In this document: piece after piece, positions 54,233 to 62,665 of the stretch
How the letters are laid out: every line of letters starts with the position of its first letter
Numbering within the stretch: position 1 is the stretch's first letter
Assembly (NCBI RefSeq): GCF_900021155.1
Contig: NZ_FCNT01000012.1
Location: forward strand, 124,001-188,000
From: Alistipes sp. CHKCI003
GTDB taxonomy: Bacteria; Bacteroidota; Bacteroidia; Bacteroidales; Rikenellaceae
Direction: 5' to 3'
DNA length: 64,000 nucleotides
Position numbers and translations under genes: made by a program
The notes under the pieces: generated by a model
What the model saw: only the letters and a program-made list of their open reading frames with translations
Told to the model about the DNA's origin: nothing
Database searches by the model: none

Positions 54233-54316
54233 GGAACCGAAACAGGAACCAGAACCAGAACCTAAACCGGAACAAGAACAGGAATCGGAACAGGAACCGG
54301 AACAGGAACCGGAACC
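54233..54316. repeat. Hexanucleotide tandem repeat
   Basis: Fourteen imperfect copies of GGAACC/GGAACA run without interruption. The tract lies between mgsA and the DUF5606 gene, in no supported gene. Read on the plus strand it encodes Glu-Pro/Glu-Gln alternation in an open frame, but no start or downstream domain supports a protein. Confidence 0.8.
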
Positions 54317-54403
54317 TCTGGTCCGAATGCCCCGAAAAAGGGAAAGGGGGTATCCGCCGCTTACACGACGGCTCCCCCCCCTCTGTAAGGCATCCGGCCC
54401 CTC

Positions 54404-54829
54404 CTACGCCTCCGCTTCGGTTCCGTCCTTCTCGTCTTTCGGCAGTTCGAACTTCGTGAAGCCTGCACCGACGAGGATGTTATACCATGCGAAACATTTC
54501 TTCATATCCGAGACATGCACGCGGTCGCGGTCGTATTCGGGAAGCACCTCGGCGAACGCCGCCTTGATTCGCTCGGGCGTCTCCCGGTGGCTGATCGCCT
54601 CCTTGCCGCCCGTCTGCACGTAAATCCGGTCGAACACCTCCGCGAGCGGAATATCGTCGCCTTCGGTAAACATCGAAATCTCGGTCAGCGCGCTGACCTT
54701 GGCATTGGCGGCGGCATTCATCCGTTTGCCGTCGAGAAGCGACTCCACGATCACGCCGCGCGTCGACTGCGCCACATATCTGTAAAGGCCGGGCTGACCC
54801 GAAATCGCCAAAATCTCTTTGAGTTCCAT
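54404..54829 (-). CDS. DUF5606 family protein
   Basis: The 141-residue product has the layout I recall for this Bacteroidota-specific family. An N-terminal MELKEILAISGQPGLYRYVAQSTRGVIVESL is followed by ISMFTEGDDIPLAEVFDRI and a C-terminal YDRDRVHVSDMKKCFAWYNILVGAGFTKF. The tail is acidic. It is probably cytoplasmic with unknown function. It starts 26 bases after the MscS stop on the same strand, so it is likely cotranscribed with MscS. Confidence 0.85.
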   Translation of the reverse strand: MELKEILAISGQPGLYRYVAQSTRGVIVESLLDGKRMNAAANAKVSALTEISMFTEGDDIPLAEVFDRIYVQTGGKEAISHRETPERIKAAFAEVLPEYDRDRVHVSDMKKCFAWYNILVGAGFTKFELPKDEKDGTEAEA

Positions 54830-54855
54830 CGTTCTGCGTTATATAAAGATTAGTA

Positions 54856-55770
54856 TCAGTTCCGTTTCACATGCACATCCATCTGCGGGAAAGGGAAGCC
54901 GATTCCCTTCTCGGGCAGTGTCTTGTACATTTTCTCGTTGTATTCGAAAAAGACGTTCCAGTAGTCGGCGTTCTTCACCCACGCCCGCACGGAAAGATTC
55001 ACCGCACTGTCCGCGAGCGCAGCCACCCACACCACGGGCGCCGGACTCCGCTCCACCCTCGGATCGGCTTCGAGCAGTTCGAGGATCGCCCGGCGGGCGA
55101 CGTCCACGTCGTCGCCGTAGGAGATGCCCACCGTCCATTCCACACGGCGCAACTCGGCCGTCGAGTAGTTGTCGATGATCGCCGTAGCGATGGTGTTGTT
55201 GGGAATATAGATCGTCTGGTTGTCCGCCGTAAGAATCACCGTCGAAAAGAGTTTGATCTCCTTCACGGTCCCCGACTGCCCCTGTGCGGAGATGTAGTCC
55301 CCCACGCGATAGGGTTTCATGAGCAGGATCATCACGCCGCCGGCGAAGTTCTGCGCCGTGCCGCTCAGCGCCATACCGACGGCCAACGTAGCCGAAGCGA
55401 AGAGCGCGATGATCGAGGTAACGTTTACGCCGAGTGTCTGGATCACGCTCAGAATCAGCAATAGCGAGAAGACCACGCGCATCGTATGACGCAGAAACGA
55501 GCGCAGCGACACGTCGATCTGCCGGCGTTCGAGCACGGCATCCAGCACCCGGACGATCCGTCGGATGATCCAGCGGCCCACGGCATAGATGAGCAATGCG
55601 AGCACGATCTTCAGCACGATCCACACGGCATCGCCGAGCATCCCCATGAAAAACGCTCTGTAATCCATGTGCACGACCTTGTCGATCGTCTCGGCGAGGT
55701 TCGCTTTTTGCACGCTGTCGGGCAGCATCAACGGCTGCAACCGGTCGGCCTGAAAAAAAAGAGGGTGCAT
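54856..55770 (-). CDS. MscS-family mechanosensitive ion channel
   Basis: From ATG 55770 the product is 304 residues. Hydrophobic segments lie at about 45-65, 85-105 and 110-135; the last is the Gly/Ala-rich pore helix (LFASATLAVGMALSGTAQNFAGGVMILLMKPYRVGDYI). A beta domain (GTVKEIKLFSTVILTADNQTIYIPNN) and a C-terminal alpha-beta domain follow. It releases solutes under hypo-osmotic stress. The ATG at 55800 or 55824 could add residues before MHPLFF. Confidence 0.92.
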   Translation of the reverse strand: MHPLFFQADRLQPLMLPDSVQKANLAETIDKVVHMDYRAFFMGMLGDAVWIVLKIVLALLIYAVGRWIIRRIVRVLDAVLERRQIDVSLRSFLRHTMRVVFSLLLILSVIQTLGVNVTSIIALFASATLAVGMALSGTAQNFAGGVMILLMKPYRVGDYISAQGQSGTVKEIKLFSTVILTADNQTIYIPNNTIATAIIDNYSTAELRRVEWTVGISYGDDVDVARRAILELLEADPRVERSPAPVVWVAALADSAVNLSVRAWVKNADYWNVFFEYNEKMYKTLPEKGIGFPFPQMDVHVKRN

Positions 55771-55874
55771 ATTCGTTTCCGTCGAATACCTTTTTTCCAT
55801 TTCCCGCCTCGGCAAAGCCCGCACTGGCCGTCCGGCTCTGCGCCCGGCTTAACGAAATGGGGCGATTCGCACGG

Positions 55875-55882
55875 CAAAAATA
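55875..55882 (-). promoter_or_regulatory. -7 element for mscS-like gene and DUF5606 gene
   Basis: TATTTTTG on the minus strand matches TAnnTTTG. It is back-to-back with the serB promoter, only 22 bases away. Confidence 0.55.
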
Positions 55883-55904
55883 ACCAAAAAAAGGAGAATA
55901 TCCC

Positions 55905-55912
55905 TATCTTTG
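55905..55912 (+). promoter_or_regulatory. -7 element for serB
   Basis: TATCTTTG matches TAnnTTTG, 29 bases before the serB start. Confidence 0.65.
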
Positions 55913-55941
55913 TGCTACAAAAGCGAATAAACGACCGTACA

Positions 55942-57162
55942 ATGGAAAGCAAAGTCGAAATCATCCAGATCAACATATCCGGCGAAGACAAGCCCGGCAT
56001 GACTTCGTCGCTCACCGAAATTCTGGCCCGCTACGACGCCTTCGTCCTCGACATCGGACAGGCCAACATCCACCAGTCGTTGACGTTGGGCATCCTCTTC
56101 CGGACGACCTCCGACAAATCGGGAAACATCATGAAAGAGTTGCTCTTCAAGGCATCGGAGCTGGGCGTGATGATCCGTTTCACCCCGATTTCCGAAGCGG
56201 ACTACAACGGTTGGGTCAGCCTTCAGGGCCGCAACCGCTACATCATCACCCTGCTCGGGCGGCAGGTTACGGCCCGCCACATCGCCGAAGTTACGCGCGT
56301 GGTGGCCGAGCACGGGCTCAACATCGACGCCATCCGCCGCCTCACGGGACGTGTACCGCTGCGCGAGGACGACCGCGCAGCCAAATCGTGCATCGAACTC
56401 TCGGTCCGCGGCTCGCTCGACGATGCGGCCAAGAGCGCCATGCAGGAGCGCTTCATGAACCTCTCGGACATGGGGCTCGACGTTTCGTTCCAGAAGGACG
56501 ACATCTACCGCCGCAGCCGCCGCCTGATCTGCTTCGACATGGATTCGACGCTCATCGAGACCGAGGTGATCGACGAACTGGCCGAACGGGCCGGCGTCGG
56601 CGACCGCGTGCGCGCCATCACGGCCAGCGCCATGCGGGGCGAGATCGACTTCCGCGAAAGTTTCACGCAGCGCGTGGCGCTCCTCAAGGGGCTGGATGTC
56701 TCGGTGATGGAGGACATCGCCCGCCGCCTGCCCATCACCGAAGGGCTCGAACGCATGATGACGATCCTCAAGCGTGTGGGTTACAAGACAGCAATCCTTT
56801 CGGGCGGTTTCACCTATTTCGGCAACTATCTGCGCCAGAAATACGGATTCGACTACGTCTATGCCAACGAACTGGAGATCGAGGACGGACGGCTCACTGG
56901 CCGCTTCACGGGCGAGGTGGTCGACGGACGCCGCAAGGCCGAACTGCTGCGGCTGCTGTGCCAGTTCGAGGAGATCAACCTCGCGCAGTCGGTGGCCGTG
57001 GGCGACGGTGCCAACGACCTGCCGATGCTGAGCATCGCGGGTCTGGGCATCGCATTCCACGCCAAACCCAAAGTGAAGGCCACGGCCCGGCAGTCGATCT
57101 CGACCATCGGGCTCGACGGCATCCTCTACTTTCTCGGTCTCAAGGACTCCCGCATCGAATAA
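55942..57162 (+). CDS. serB: Phosphoserine phosphatase with N-terminal ACT domains
   Basis: SerB performs the last step of serine synthesis. From ATG 55942 the product is 406 residues. Two ACT-like segments (IQINISGEDKPGMTSSLTEIL; IITLLGRQVTARHIAEVTRVVAEHGLNIDAI) are probable serine sensors. A HAD domain follows with motif I CFDMDSTLIETEVIDELA, motif II AILSGGFTYF and motif III AVGDGANDLPMLSIAGLGIAFHAKPKV. This long ACT-HAD form is usual in Bacteroidota. It is followed 11 bases later by the DUF5689 lipoprotein. Confidence 0.95.
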   Translation: MESKVEIIQINISGEDKPGMTSSLTEILARYDAFVLDIGQANIHQSLTLGILFRTTSDKSGNIMKELLFKASELGVMIRFTPISEADYNGWVSLQGRNRYIITLLGRQVTARHIAEVTRVVAEHGLNIDAIRRLTGRVPLREDDRAAKSCIELSVRGSLDDAAKSAMQERFMNLSDMGLDVSFQKDDIYRRSRRLICFDMDSTLIETEVIDELAERAGVGDRVRAITASAMRGEIDFRESFTQRVALLKGLDVSVMEDIARRLPITEGLERMMTILKRVGYKTAILSGGFTYFGNYLRQKYGFDYVYANELEIEDGRLTGRFTGEVVDGRRKAELLRLLCQFEEINLAQSVAVGDGANDLPMLSIAGLGIAFHAKPKVKATARQSISTIGLDGILYFLGLKDSRIE

Positions 57163-57173
57163 CCGGCAAAATC

Positions 57174-57974
57174 ATGTTTTGGCGCCTCTTCCGACACACC
57201 GTCATCCGCCGTCGCGGCCTGCTCTGCGGCGCGGTGCTCTCGCTGTTCTCCGCGGGTTGCTACGACGACGCCGGCACTCCCGCGACGACGATCGAAACTC
57301 CTCCGGCGACCACGACCCTCGCCGAACTGCACCGCCTCTATGCAGGTCGGACGGTCCGGATCGAAAGCGACATCTTCGTCCGCGGCCGTGTCGTTACGAG
57401 CGATCGCGCCGGCAATTTCTACCGCACGCTCGTCCTCGAAGAGCAGGGCGCTGCCGCGGAACTGATGGCCGGCATCGACGGTCTGCACAACGTCTACCCC
57501 GAGGGCTGCGAACTGACGGTCGGACTTCGGGGGCTCGCGCTCGGAGAAAGCTACGGCGTGCTGCAAATCGGCCGCCTCCCCGAAGCGGGCAGCGGCTATG
57601 CCACCGACTACCTCGGCTCGCGCGCCGCGCTCGATGCCCACGTCTTCCGCGGCGACACGTACTCCCCGCTGCGGCCGGCCGTCTGCACGATCGGCGAACT
57701 CACGCCCGACATGGCCGGACGGCTGGTCCGCATCGACGGCCTCCGCTACGCCCCCGAAACGGTCGAGGAGGCGACGTGGGCCGGATACAAACGCTTCACC
57801 GACGCCGATGGCAACACCATCCGCACCTACACGCGTGCGTATGCCGATTTCGCGGACCGGGCGATTCCCGAATGCGAGGTGCTCCTCGTCGGCATCCTCC
57901 AGTACACCTCGGGGGCGGACGACGCGCCCCGCTATCTGCTCAAACTGCGCGATGAGACGGATTGCTGGTATTAA
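57174..57974 (+). CDS. DUF5689-type lipoprotein, copy 1
   Basis: The 266-residue product has a basic start and lipoprotein signal (RRGLLCGAVLSLFSAGC). Then come LHRLYAGRTVRIESDIFVRGRVVTSDRAGNFYRTLVLEE, GLRGLALGESYGVLQIG and LGSRAALDAHVFRGDTY, which resemble the OB-fold-like DUF5689 domain (often seen as RGRV.S.D..GN..K.L.I.D). These surface or periplasmic proteins usually accompany TonB receptor systems; their role is unknown. It is probably in the serB transcript and directly precedes a paralogue. Confidence 0.8.
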   Translation: MFWRLFRHTVIRRRGLLCGAVLSLFSAGCYDDAGTPATTIETPPATTTLAELHRLYAGRTVRIESDIFVRGRVVTSDRAGNFYRTLVLEEQGAAAELMAGIDGLHNVYPEGCELTVGLRGLALGESYGVLQIGRLPEAGSGYATDYLGSRAALDAHVFRGDTYSPLRPAVCTIGELTPDMAGRLVRIDGLRYAPETVEEATWAGYKRFTDADGNTIRTYTRAYADFADRAIPECEVLLVGILQYTSGADDAPRYLLKLRDETDCWY

Positions 57975-58017
57975 GGCCCGGTCCAACCAGATCGGCATCC
58001 GGGGCAGTTCCGCGACG

Positions 58018-58914
58018 ATGTCTTCGCTGCGATCCTCCGCCGAGCGGCCGCGGCGGCAAACGCCCCGTTACCGTGCGATGCTGCGTGCGGCGGCCGGCAG
58101 CCTGCTGTTTGCGGCGGCTCTCGCAGGTGCGGCGTGCAACTCGGCCACACGCCTCGAATTCGACGATGAGAACGGACCCTTCGTCTCCATCGCCCATCTC
58201 AAATCGCTATGCCGGGGCTCATCCACCCGTCTGACACGGGAACTCAAAATCGAAGGGATCGTAACGGCCAACGACATACGGGACGAATTTCCCAAGACGC
58301 TCGTCGTGGAGGATGCCTCGGGCGGCATCGAAATCGCCGTGGACCGCACCGACCTCGCCAATCTTTTCCCATTGGGTGCGCGCGTCTCGGTCTACTGCTC
58401 CGGACTGGCGCTCGGCGACTACGGCGGCAAGGTGCAGTTAGGCGCCCCGCCCACGGGCGAATACAGCGTCGACCGCATTCCGGGCTCCGAGCTGGACCGC
58501 TACATCCGCTGCACGGCGCTCAATGCCGGCACGCGCCGTCCGCAGACAGTGCGGTTCGCCGAACTCACGGCCGGCGATGCGGACCGCTACGTGCGTTTCG
58601 AAACGGTCCGGTTCCTCGAAGCGGGCGAGCCGTGGTGCGGACGCGATCCCGAGACCGGAGCCTTGCAGACGACCGTGAGGACCCTCGCAGACTCCTCCGG
58701 CGGCAGATTTCCGGTGCGGGTCCTCCCCTCCTGCCACTATGCGGAGGAGCCCGTGCCGCCGGGCACAGGCTCCGTAAACGGGATCGTAGACTACTTCAAC
58801 GGAGAACTCTCGCTCCGCATCGTAAACTACGAGATCGACCTCGCTATCGCTGAAGCGCCTCCCAAAGCATGTCTTTCAGCTGCGGAATATTCAATCCCGA
58901 GACCGACGAGATGA
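58018..58914 (+). CDS. DUF5689-type lipoprotein, copy 2
   Basis: The 298-residue product is a diverged paralogue of the preceding gene. An Arg-rich lead is followed by a lipoprotein signal ([20 protein letters not shown]; an ATG at 58078 is an equally good start). Then [48 protein letters not shown] and [22 protein letters not shown], which repeat the OB-like pattern. Its last 71 bases overlap the 3' end of obgE on the other strand; the final residues after YEIDLAI look non-conserved. Confidence 0.75.
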   Translation: MSSLRSSAERPRRQTPRYRAMLRAAAGSLLFAAALAGAACNSATRLEFDDENGPFVSIAHLKSLCRGSSTRLTRELKIEGIVTANDIRDEFPKTLVVEDASGGIEIAVDRTDLANLFPLGARVSVYCSGLALGDYGGKVQLGAPPTGEYSVDRIPGSELDRYIRCTALNAGTRRPQTVRFAELTAGDADRYVRFETVRFLEAGEPWCGRDPETGALQTTVRTLADSSGGRFPVRVLPSCHYAEEPVPPGTGSVNGIVDYFNGELSLRIVNYEIDLAIAEAPPKACLSAAEYSIPRPTR

Positions 58915-59836
58915 AAAGAGCGGGTATCCCCTCGGGCAGATGGCCGCGCATCTGATCCATCAACTCTTCGTCGAGCATGTCGCACTTCGTAACGGCCAGC
59001 AAACGCTGTTTGTCGAGCAGTTCGGGATTGTACTGCGTGAGTTCGCCCAGCAGGATGTCGTAATCGCGGCGTATGTCGTCGCTGTCGGCCGGAATCATGA
59101 AAAGCAGCACCGAGTTGCGTTCGATGTGGCGCAGGAAACGGGTGCCCAGTCCGCGGCCTTCGTGCGCCCCCTCGATGATTCCCGGGATGTCGGCCATCAC
59201 GAACGACTTGTGGTCGCGGACCTCAACGATCCCGAGATTGGGTTCGAGCGTAGTGAACGCATAGTCGGCGATCTTGGGTTTCGCCGCCGAGACCACCGAG
59301 AGCAGCGTACTCTTGCCCGCATTGGGGAAGCCCACCAGCCCCACATCCGCCAGCACCTTGAGTTCGAGGATGAAAGCCCCTTCGGCTCCCTCTTCGCCGG
59401 GCTGGGCGTAACGCGGCGTTTGATTGGTAGCGCTTTTGAAGTGCCAGTTCCCGAGCCCGCCGCGGCCGCCCTTGAGCAGCACGAGCCGCTCGCCCTCGGC
59501 CGTTACCTCTCCGACGATCTCGCCCGTCTCGGCATTGCGCGCCACCGTCCCCAGCGGCACGGGTATCACGATGTCCTTCGCATCCTTGCCCGACGAGCGG
59601 GCGCCCGAGCCGTTCTCTCCGTCCCCGGCGAACTGGTGGCGCTGGTACTTGAGATGGATGAGCGTCCAATACTGACGGTCGCCCTGCAACACGATGCTGC
59701 CACCCCGACCGCCGTCGCCGCCGTCGGGACCTCCGAAGGCCACGAACTTCTCGCGCCGGAAATGGGCGGAGCCCGCACCTCCGTGCCCCGAACGGGCAAA
59801 AATCTTCACGTAGTCCACAAAATTGGAACCTGCCAT
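58844..59836 (-). CDS. obgE: Obg-family GTPase
   Basis: ObgE is an essential GTPase linked to late 50S ribosome assembly and stress signalling. From ATG 59836 ([22 protein letters not shown]) the product is 330 residues. It has the glycine-rich Obg fold ([28 protein letters not shown]), then G1 [12 protein letters not shown], switch [15 protein letters not shown]3 [16 protein letters not shown] and G4 TKCD. The C-terminal OCT domain of longer homologues is absent, as usual in this phylum. It has a complete promoter. Confidence 0.96.
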   Translation of the reverse strand: MAGSNFVDYVKIFARSGHGGAGSAHFRREKFVAFGGPDGGDGGRGGSIVLQGDRQYWTLIHLKYQRHQFAGDGENGSGARSSGKDAKDIVIPVPLGTVARNAETGEIVGEVTAEGERLVLLKGGRGGLGNWHFKSATNQTPRYAQPGEEGAEGAFILELKVLADVGLVGFPNAGKSTLLSVVSAAKPKIADYAFTTLEPNLGIVEVRDHKSFVMADIPGIIEGAHEGRGLGTRFLRHIERNSVLLFMIPADSDDIRRDYDILLGELTQYNPELLDKQRLLAVTKCDMLDEELMDQMRGHLPEGIPALFISSVSGLNIPQLKDMLWEALQR

Positions 59837-59857
59837 AAATCTGTCTGTTTTTACGGG

Positions 59858-59890
59858 CAAAGATACGAATAAGTCGGGCGCAAAAACAAA
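59858..59890 (-). promoter_or_regulatory. Complete promoter of obgE
   Basis: The -7 TATCTTTG (59,858-59,865) and -33 TTTG (59,887-59,890) are separated by 21 bases on the minus strand, matching the Bacteroidota consensus layout. Confidence 0.72.
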
Positions 59891-60019
59891 TTTATTCGCG
59901 TTTTACCGGACGGAAGCATCTGAGACGAAATCGAAGGTCAAGAAAATAGGTCGGGCGCAAGACCGCGTCCATTCGGTTTGCCGAAACGAAAAGCCGGGCG
60001 GTACGAAAAGCTATGCGGA

Positions 60020-60053
60020 ATGAAAAGCCGGATGCGGCTTTCGCTGCATCCGG
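60020..60053 (-). terminator. Probable terminator of ald
   Basis: CCGGATGC / GCATCCGG arms with a 10-base loop are followed on the minus strand by CTTTTCATT, about 115 bases after the ald stop. Confidence 0.6.
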
Positions 60054-60167
60054 ACGTTCCGACACCGCCCCGGCCGGCGGCCGTGATCCGACAACCGGCG
60101 ACACGGCGACCGACAAAGCTCCGAACTCTTTTTAGGCCATCGGCACCGGGCGCACGGCCCGAACCGT

Positions 60168-61274
60168 TTACAGGTTCAGCGCCTCGCAGGGAAGCCCCCA
60201 CGCATCGGCCACGGGCTTATAGACGACTTTCCCCTCCACGACGTTGAGCCCGAGCGCCAGTTCGCGGTTTTCCCGACAGGCGCGGCGCCATCCCTTGTCG
60301 GCCAACTGGAGCGCATAGGGCAGCGTGGCATTGGTCAGTGCGAGCGTCGAGGTATAGGGCACGGCCCCCGGGATATTCGCCACGCAATAGTGCAGGATAC
60401 CGTCGACGAAATAGACGGGATCCTCGTGCGTCGTGGGCCGCGACGTCTCGAAGCAACCGCCTTGGTCGATGGCCACATCGACCATCACCGTCCCGGGCTC
60501 CATATCACGGAGCATGTCGCGCGTAACGAGCTTCGGGGCCTTCGCACCCGGGATCAGCACCGACCCGATCACCAGATCGGCGTGCCGGAGCTCCTCGCGG
60601 ATGTTGTATTCGGACGACATCAGCGTCTTCACGTTCCCGGGCATCACGTCGGCCAGATAGGTCAGACGCGGCAGCGAAATATCGCAGATCGTAACGTCGG
60701 CACCCGTACCGGCTGCCGTTCGTGCTGCGGCGGTTCCCACGACGCCTGCGCCGATCACGAACACCTTGGCCGGCTTCACGCCCGGAACACCGCCCAGCAG
60801 CACACCCTTGCCGCCGTGGGGCTTTTCGAGGAAGTAAAGCCCCTCCTGCGTCGACATGCGGCCCGCGACTTCCGACATGGGAATCAGCAGCGGCAGCGAG
60901 CGGTCCGCACGTTCGACGGTCTCGTAGGCGCAGCAGACCGCCCCGCTGTCGATCATCGCCCGGGTGAGCGGTTCGCTGCTGGCGAAATGGAAGTAGGTGA
61001 ACACGAGCTGATCTTTGCGGATCAACCCGTATTCGGGGGCTATCGGCTCCTTGACCTTCACGATCATCTCCGCCTGCGCATAGATCTCCTCGATCGTAGG
61101 CAGTATCTCGGCACCTACGGCCGCATAGGCTTCGTCCGGAAATCCGGTGTTCGCGCCGGCCGAAGCCTGTATGCAGACGCGGTGGCCGTGCTTGATCATC
61201 TCGCATGCGCCCGAAGGCGTCAGAGCGACGCGGTTCTCGTTGTTCTTGATCTCTTTAGGAATACCGATAATCAT
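60168..61274 (-). CDS. ald: Alanine dehydrogenase
   Basis: Ald interconverts L-alanine and pyruvate plus ammonia with NAD(H). The 368-residue product begins MIIGIPKEIKNNENRVALTPSGACEM, has the catalytic Lys in MIVKVKEPIAPEYGLI and His in LVFTYFHFASSEPLT, the NAD-binding VIGAGVVGTAAARTA, and VDVAIDQGGCFETSRPTTH. Length and motifs match the family. It stands alone. Confidence 0.95.
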   Translation of the reverse strand: MIIGIPKEIKNNENRVALTPSGACEMIKHGHRVCIQASAGANTGFPDEAYAAVGAEILPTIEEIYAQAEMIVKVKEPIAPEYGLIRKDQLVFTYFHFASSEPLTRAMIDSGAVCCAYETVERADRSLPLLIPMSEVAGRMSTQEGLYFLEKPHGGKGVLLGGVPGVKPAKVFVIGAGVVGTAAARTAAGTGADVTICDISLPRLTYLADVMPGNVKTLMSSEYNIREELRHADLVIGSVLIPGAKAPKLVTRDMLRDMEPGTVMVDVAIDQGGCFETSRPTTHEDPVYFVDGILHYCVANIPGAVPYTSTLALTNATLPYALQLADKGWRRACRENRELALGLNVVEGKVVYKPVADAWGLPCEALNL

Positions 61275-61543
61275 ATGTCTGAAGTTTTAAGTGGATTTTC
61301 CGCCTCAATTTACAAAAATTATGGAAATCCGGCACTCACAACGCAAAAAATTCGTTCAAGACCGCTCGGGAAAGATTCTTATTTTAGTATATATCCCGTT
61401 TTCTGCCGTTCTCGGACAGGCGCGCCAGCCATCGTCGGCCGATGAGGAAGATCGTTCAACCCGCGACCACGGGCCTCGCACCGCCGCGGGCCGGACGACC
61501 GCGGCCGGATGAAACCACCCCATGCAACTTCGGCCCGTAAGGT

Positions 61544-62035
61544 TCAGCCGCAGGAGCAAAAGACACGGTTACGGAAAGGGTGCGGATCGGGCACACGAAA
61601 ACAGGAGCCGTTTTTCCGGCTCCTGTTTTCGTTCATATTTCGTTCGTTCTTCTTCTGCAACAGATGCAAGGCGTACAACAGCACTACGGTCGACAGCAGC
61701 GATGCGGCCGCGGAAAAGAGCGGCACGACATCGTCCGCAGCAGCCGGTATCGCCGACCTGCCGTACATAGCCGTAAAGCCCTGCAAAACCACGGAACAGA
61801 CCGCGGTCAGACCCGACAGATGGAATTTATCCTCCGCGAGCGTCCGCTCCGCCGCACAAGTCGCCAATCGCTTCTCCGCATGGAACTGGACGAGCAGAAT
61901 CGCCGGCGGCCACCAGCAGAACAGTGCAACCGCGACATAGACCCACAAAGGATAGTCGATCTTGCGCGTAATCAGATACACGGCGACGATCGCGAAATGC
62001 AATCCGGCCAGCGTCGTCAGAACAGCCAAATACAT
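61544..62035 (-). CDS. Small integral membrane protein of unknown function
   Basis: The 163-residue product has about four hydrophobic segments: near residues 2-22, 28-50, 75-92 and 103-123. It then has a basic tail KKNERNMNENRSRKNGS. No family was recognised. A strong hairpin (61,597-61,630) falls inside the last 30 codons, so the natural stop may have been lost and the last residues are probably not conserved. It lies 10 bases after the following low-GC gene's stop on the same strand. Confidence 0.6.
   Translation of the reverse strand: MYLAVLTTLAGLHFAIVAVYLITRKIDYPLWVYVAVALFCWWPPAILLVQFHAEKRLATCAAERTLAEDKFHLSGLTAVCSVVLQGFTAMYGRSAIPAAADDVVPLFSAAASLLSTVVLLYALHLLQKKNERNMNENRSRKNGSCFRVPDPHPFRNRVFCSCG
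61597..61630 (-). terminator. Intrinsic-type hairpin inside the 3' end of the membrane-protein ORF
   Basis: Perfect 14-base arms (GAAAACAGGAGCCG and complement) enclose a 6-base loop. The A/T-rich outer part gives a TTTTC tail on the minus strand. It lies about 55 bases upstream of the ORF's stop codon, which is unusual. Confidence 0.75.
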
Positions 62036-62045
62036 TATTACCTGA

Positions 62046-62507
62046 TTATTTAGTTCCCATACAATACAATCCAGAAGCTATGGCGCTGATCGTAGACATC
62101 GGCAACCAATCGTTTGCTATATCCATCCACATACCACCTTCTGTTTCCCGATATTTTCTCATTTCATTATATCGAGCTTGTGTACAAACCCACCAAAACC
62201 GTAACCCTCTCGTTTCAGGCAATGATTCAATAAATATATCCTCAATCATGAGATTTTCATTACATCGTATCGAGGCGATCAACCGTTTATCTTCAGTGTA
62301 ATGTTCCAATAAATATCCTCCGTCTATTTTATCAATGAACAGATACGAAATCATCGTTATGTCCATCTCGTCATTCGATGCAACAATTTTGTACTCTTTA
62401 CCGCTTAACGTTCGTGTACTTGAAGCAATGTTATTCAAACTGAATCGAATATCGTCGTAGACAACTGCATCATGTTGTGGTAACTTTGCCGTATAGTCCT
62501 GAGACAT
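62046..62507 (-). CDS. Hypothetical lipoprotein lacking a usable start at its signal peptide
   Basis: The ATG-initiated frame gives 153 residues (MSQDYTAKLPQHDAVV...), rich in Trp, Met and Tyr, with no known family. The same frame continues upstream without a stop for 27 codons as KRVCLFLIAVIGINLHGC-DEQS, a textbook lipoprotein signal with lipobox LHGC. The codon before it is TAG (62,589-62,591) and no ATG, GTG or TTG exists in the signal. Either the gene lost its start codon or it uses a rare start. The sequence is much more AT-rich than its neighbours, so it may be a recent acquisition. Confidence 0.6.
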   Translation of the reverse strand: MSQDYTAKLPQHDAVVYDDIRFSLNNIASSTRTLSGKEYKIVASNDEMDITMISYLFIDKIDGGYLLEHYTEDKRLIASIRCNENLMIEDIFIESLPETRGLRFWWVCTQARYNEMRKYRETEGGMWMDIANDWLPMSTISAIASGLYCMGTK

Positions 62508-62665
62508 AGATTTAATAGGAATTGATTGCTCATCACATCCATGCAGGTTAATACCGATAACGGCAATGAGAAATAAACAAACACGCTTCTACACCGCAAA
62601 AAAATATTGCAAAAAACACACAAAAACCTTATTTCGAATATATTATACGATAAACCACAAAACAT

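Noticed and set aside
54189-54623. Plus-strand frame with a Glu-Pro repeat
   Set aside because: The repeat is simple hexamer DNA, and the frame then runs antisense through the DUF5606 gene. No signal peptide or partner domain is present.
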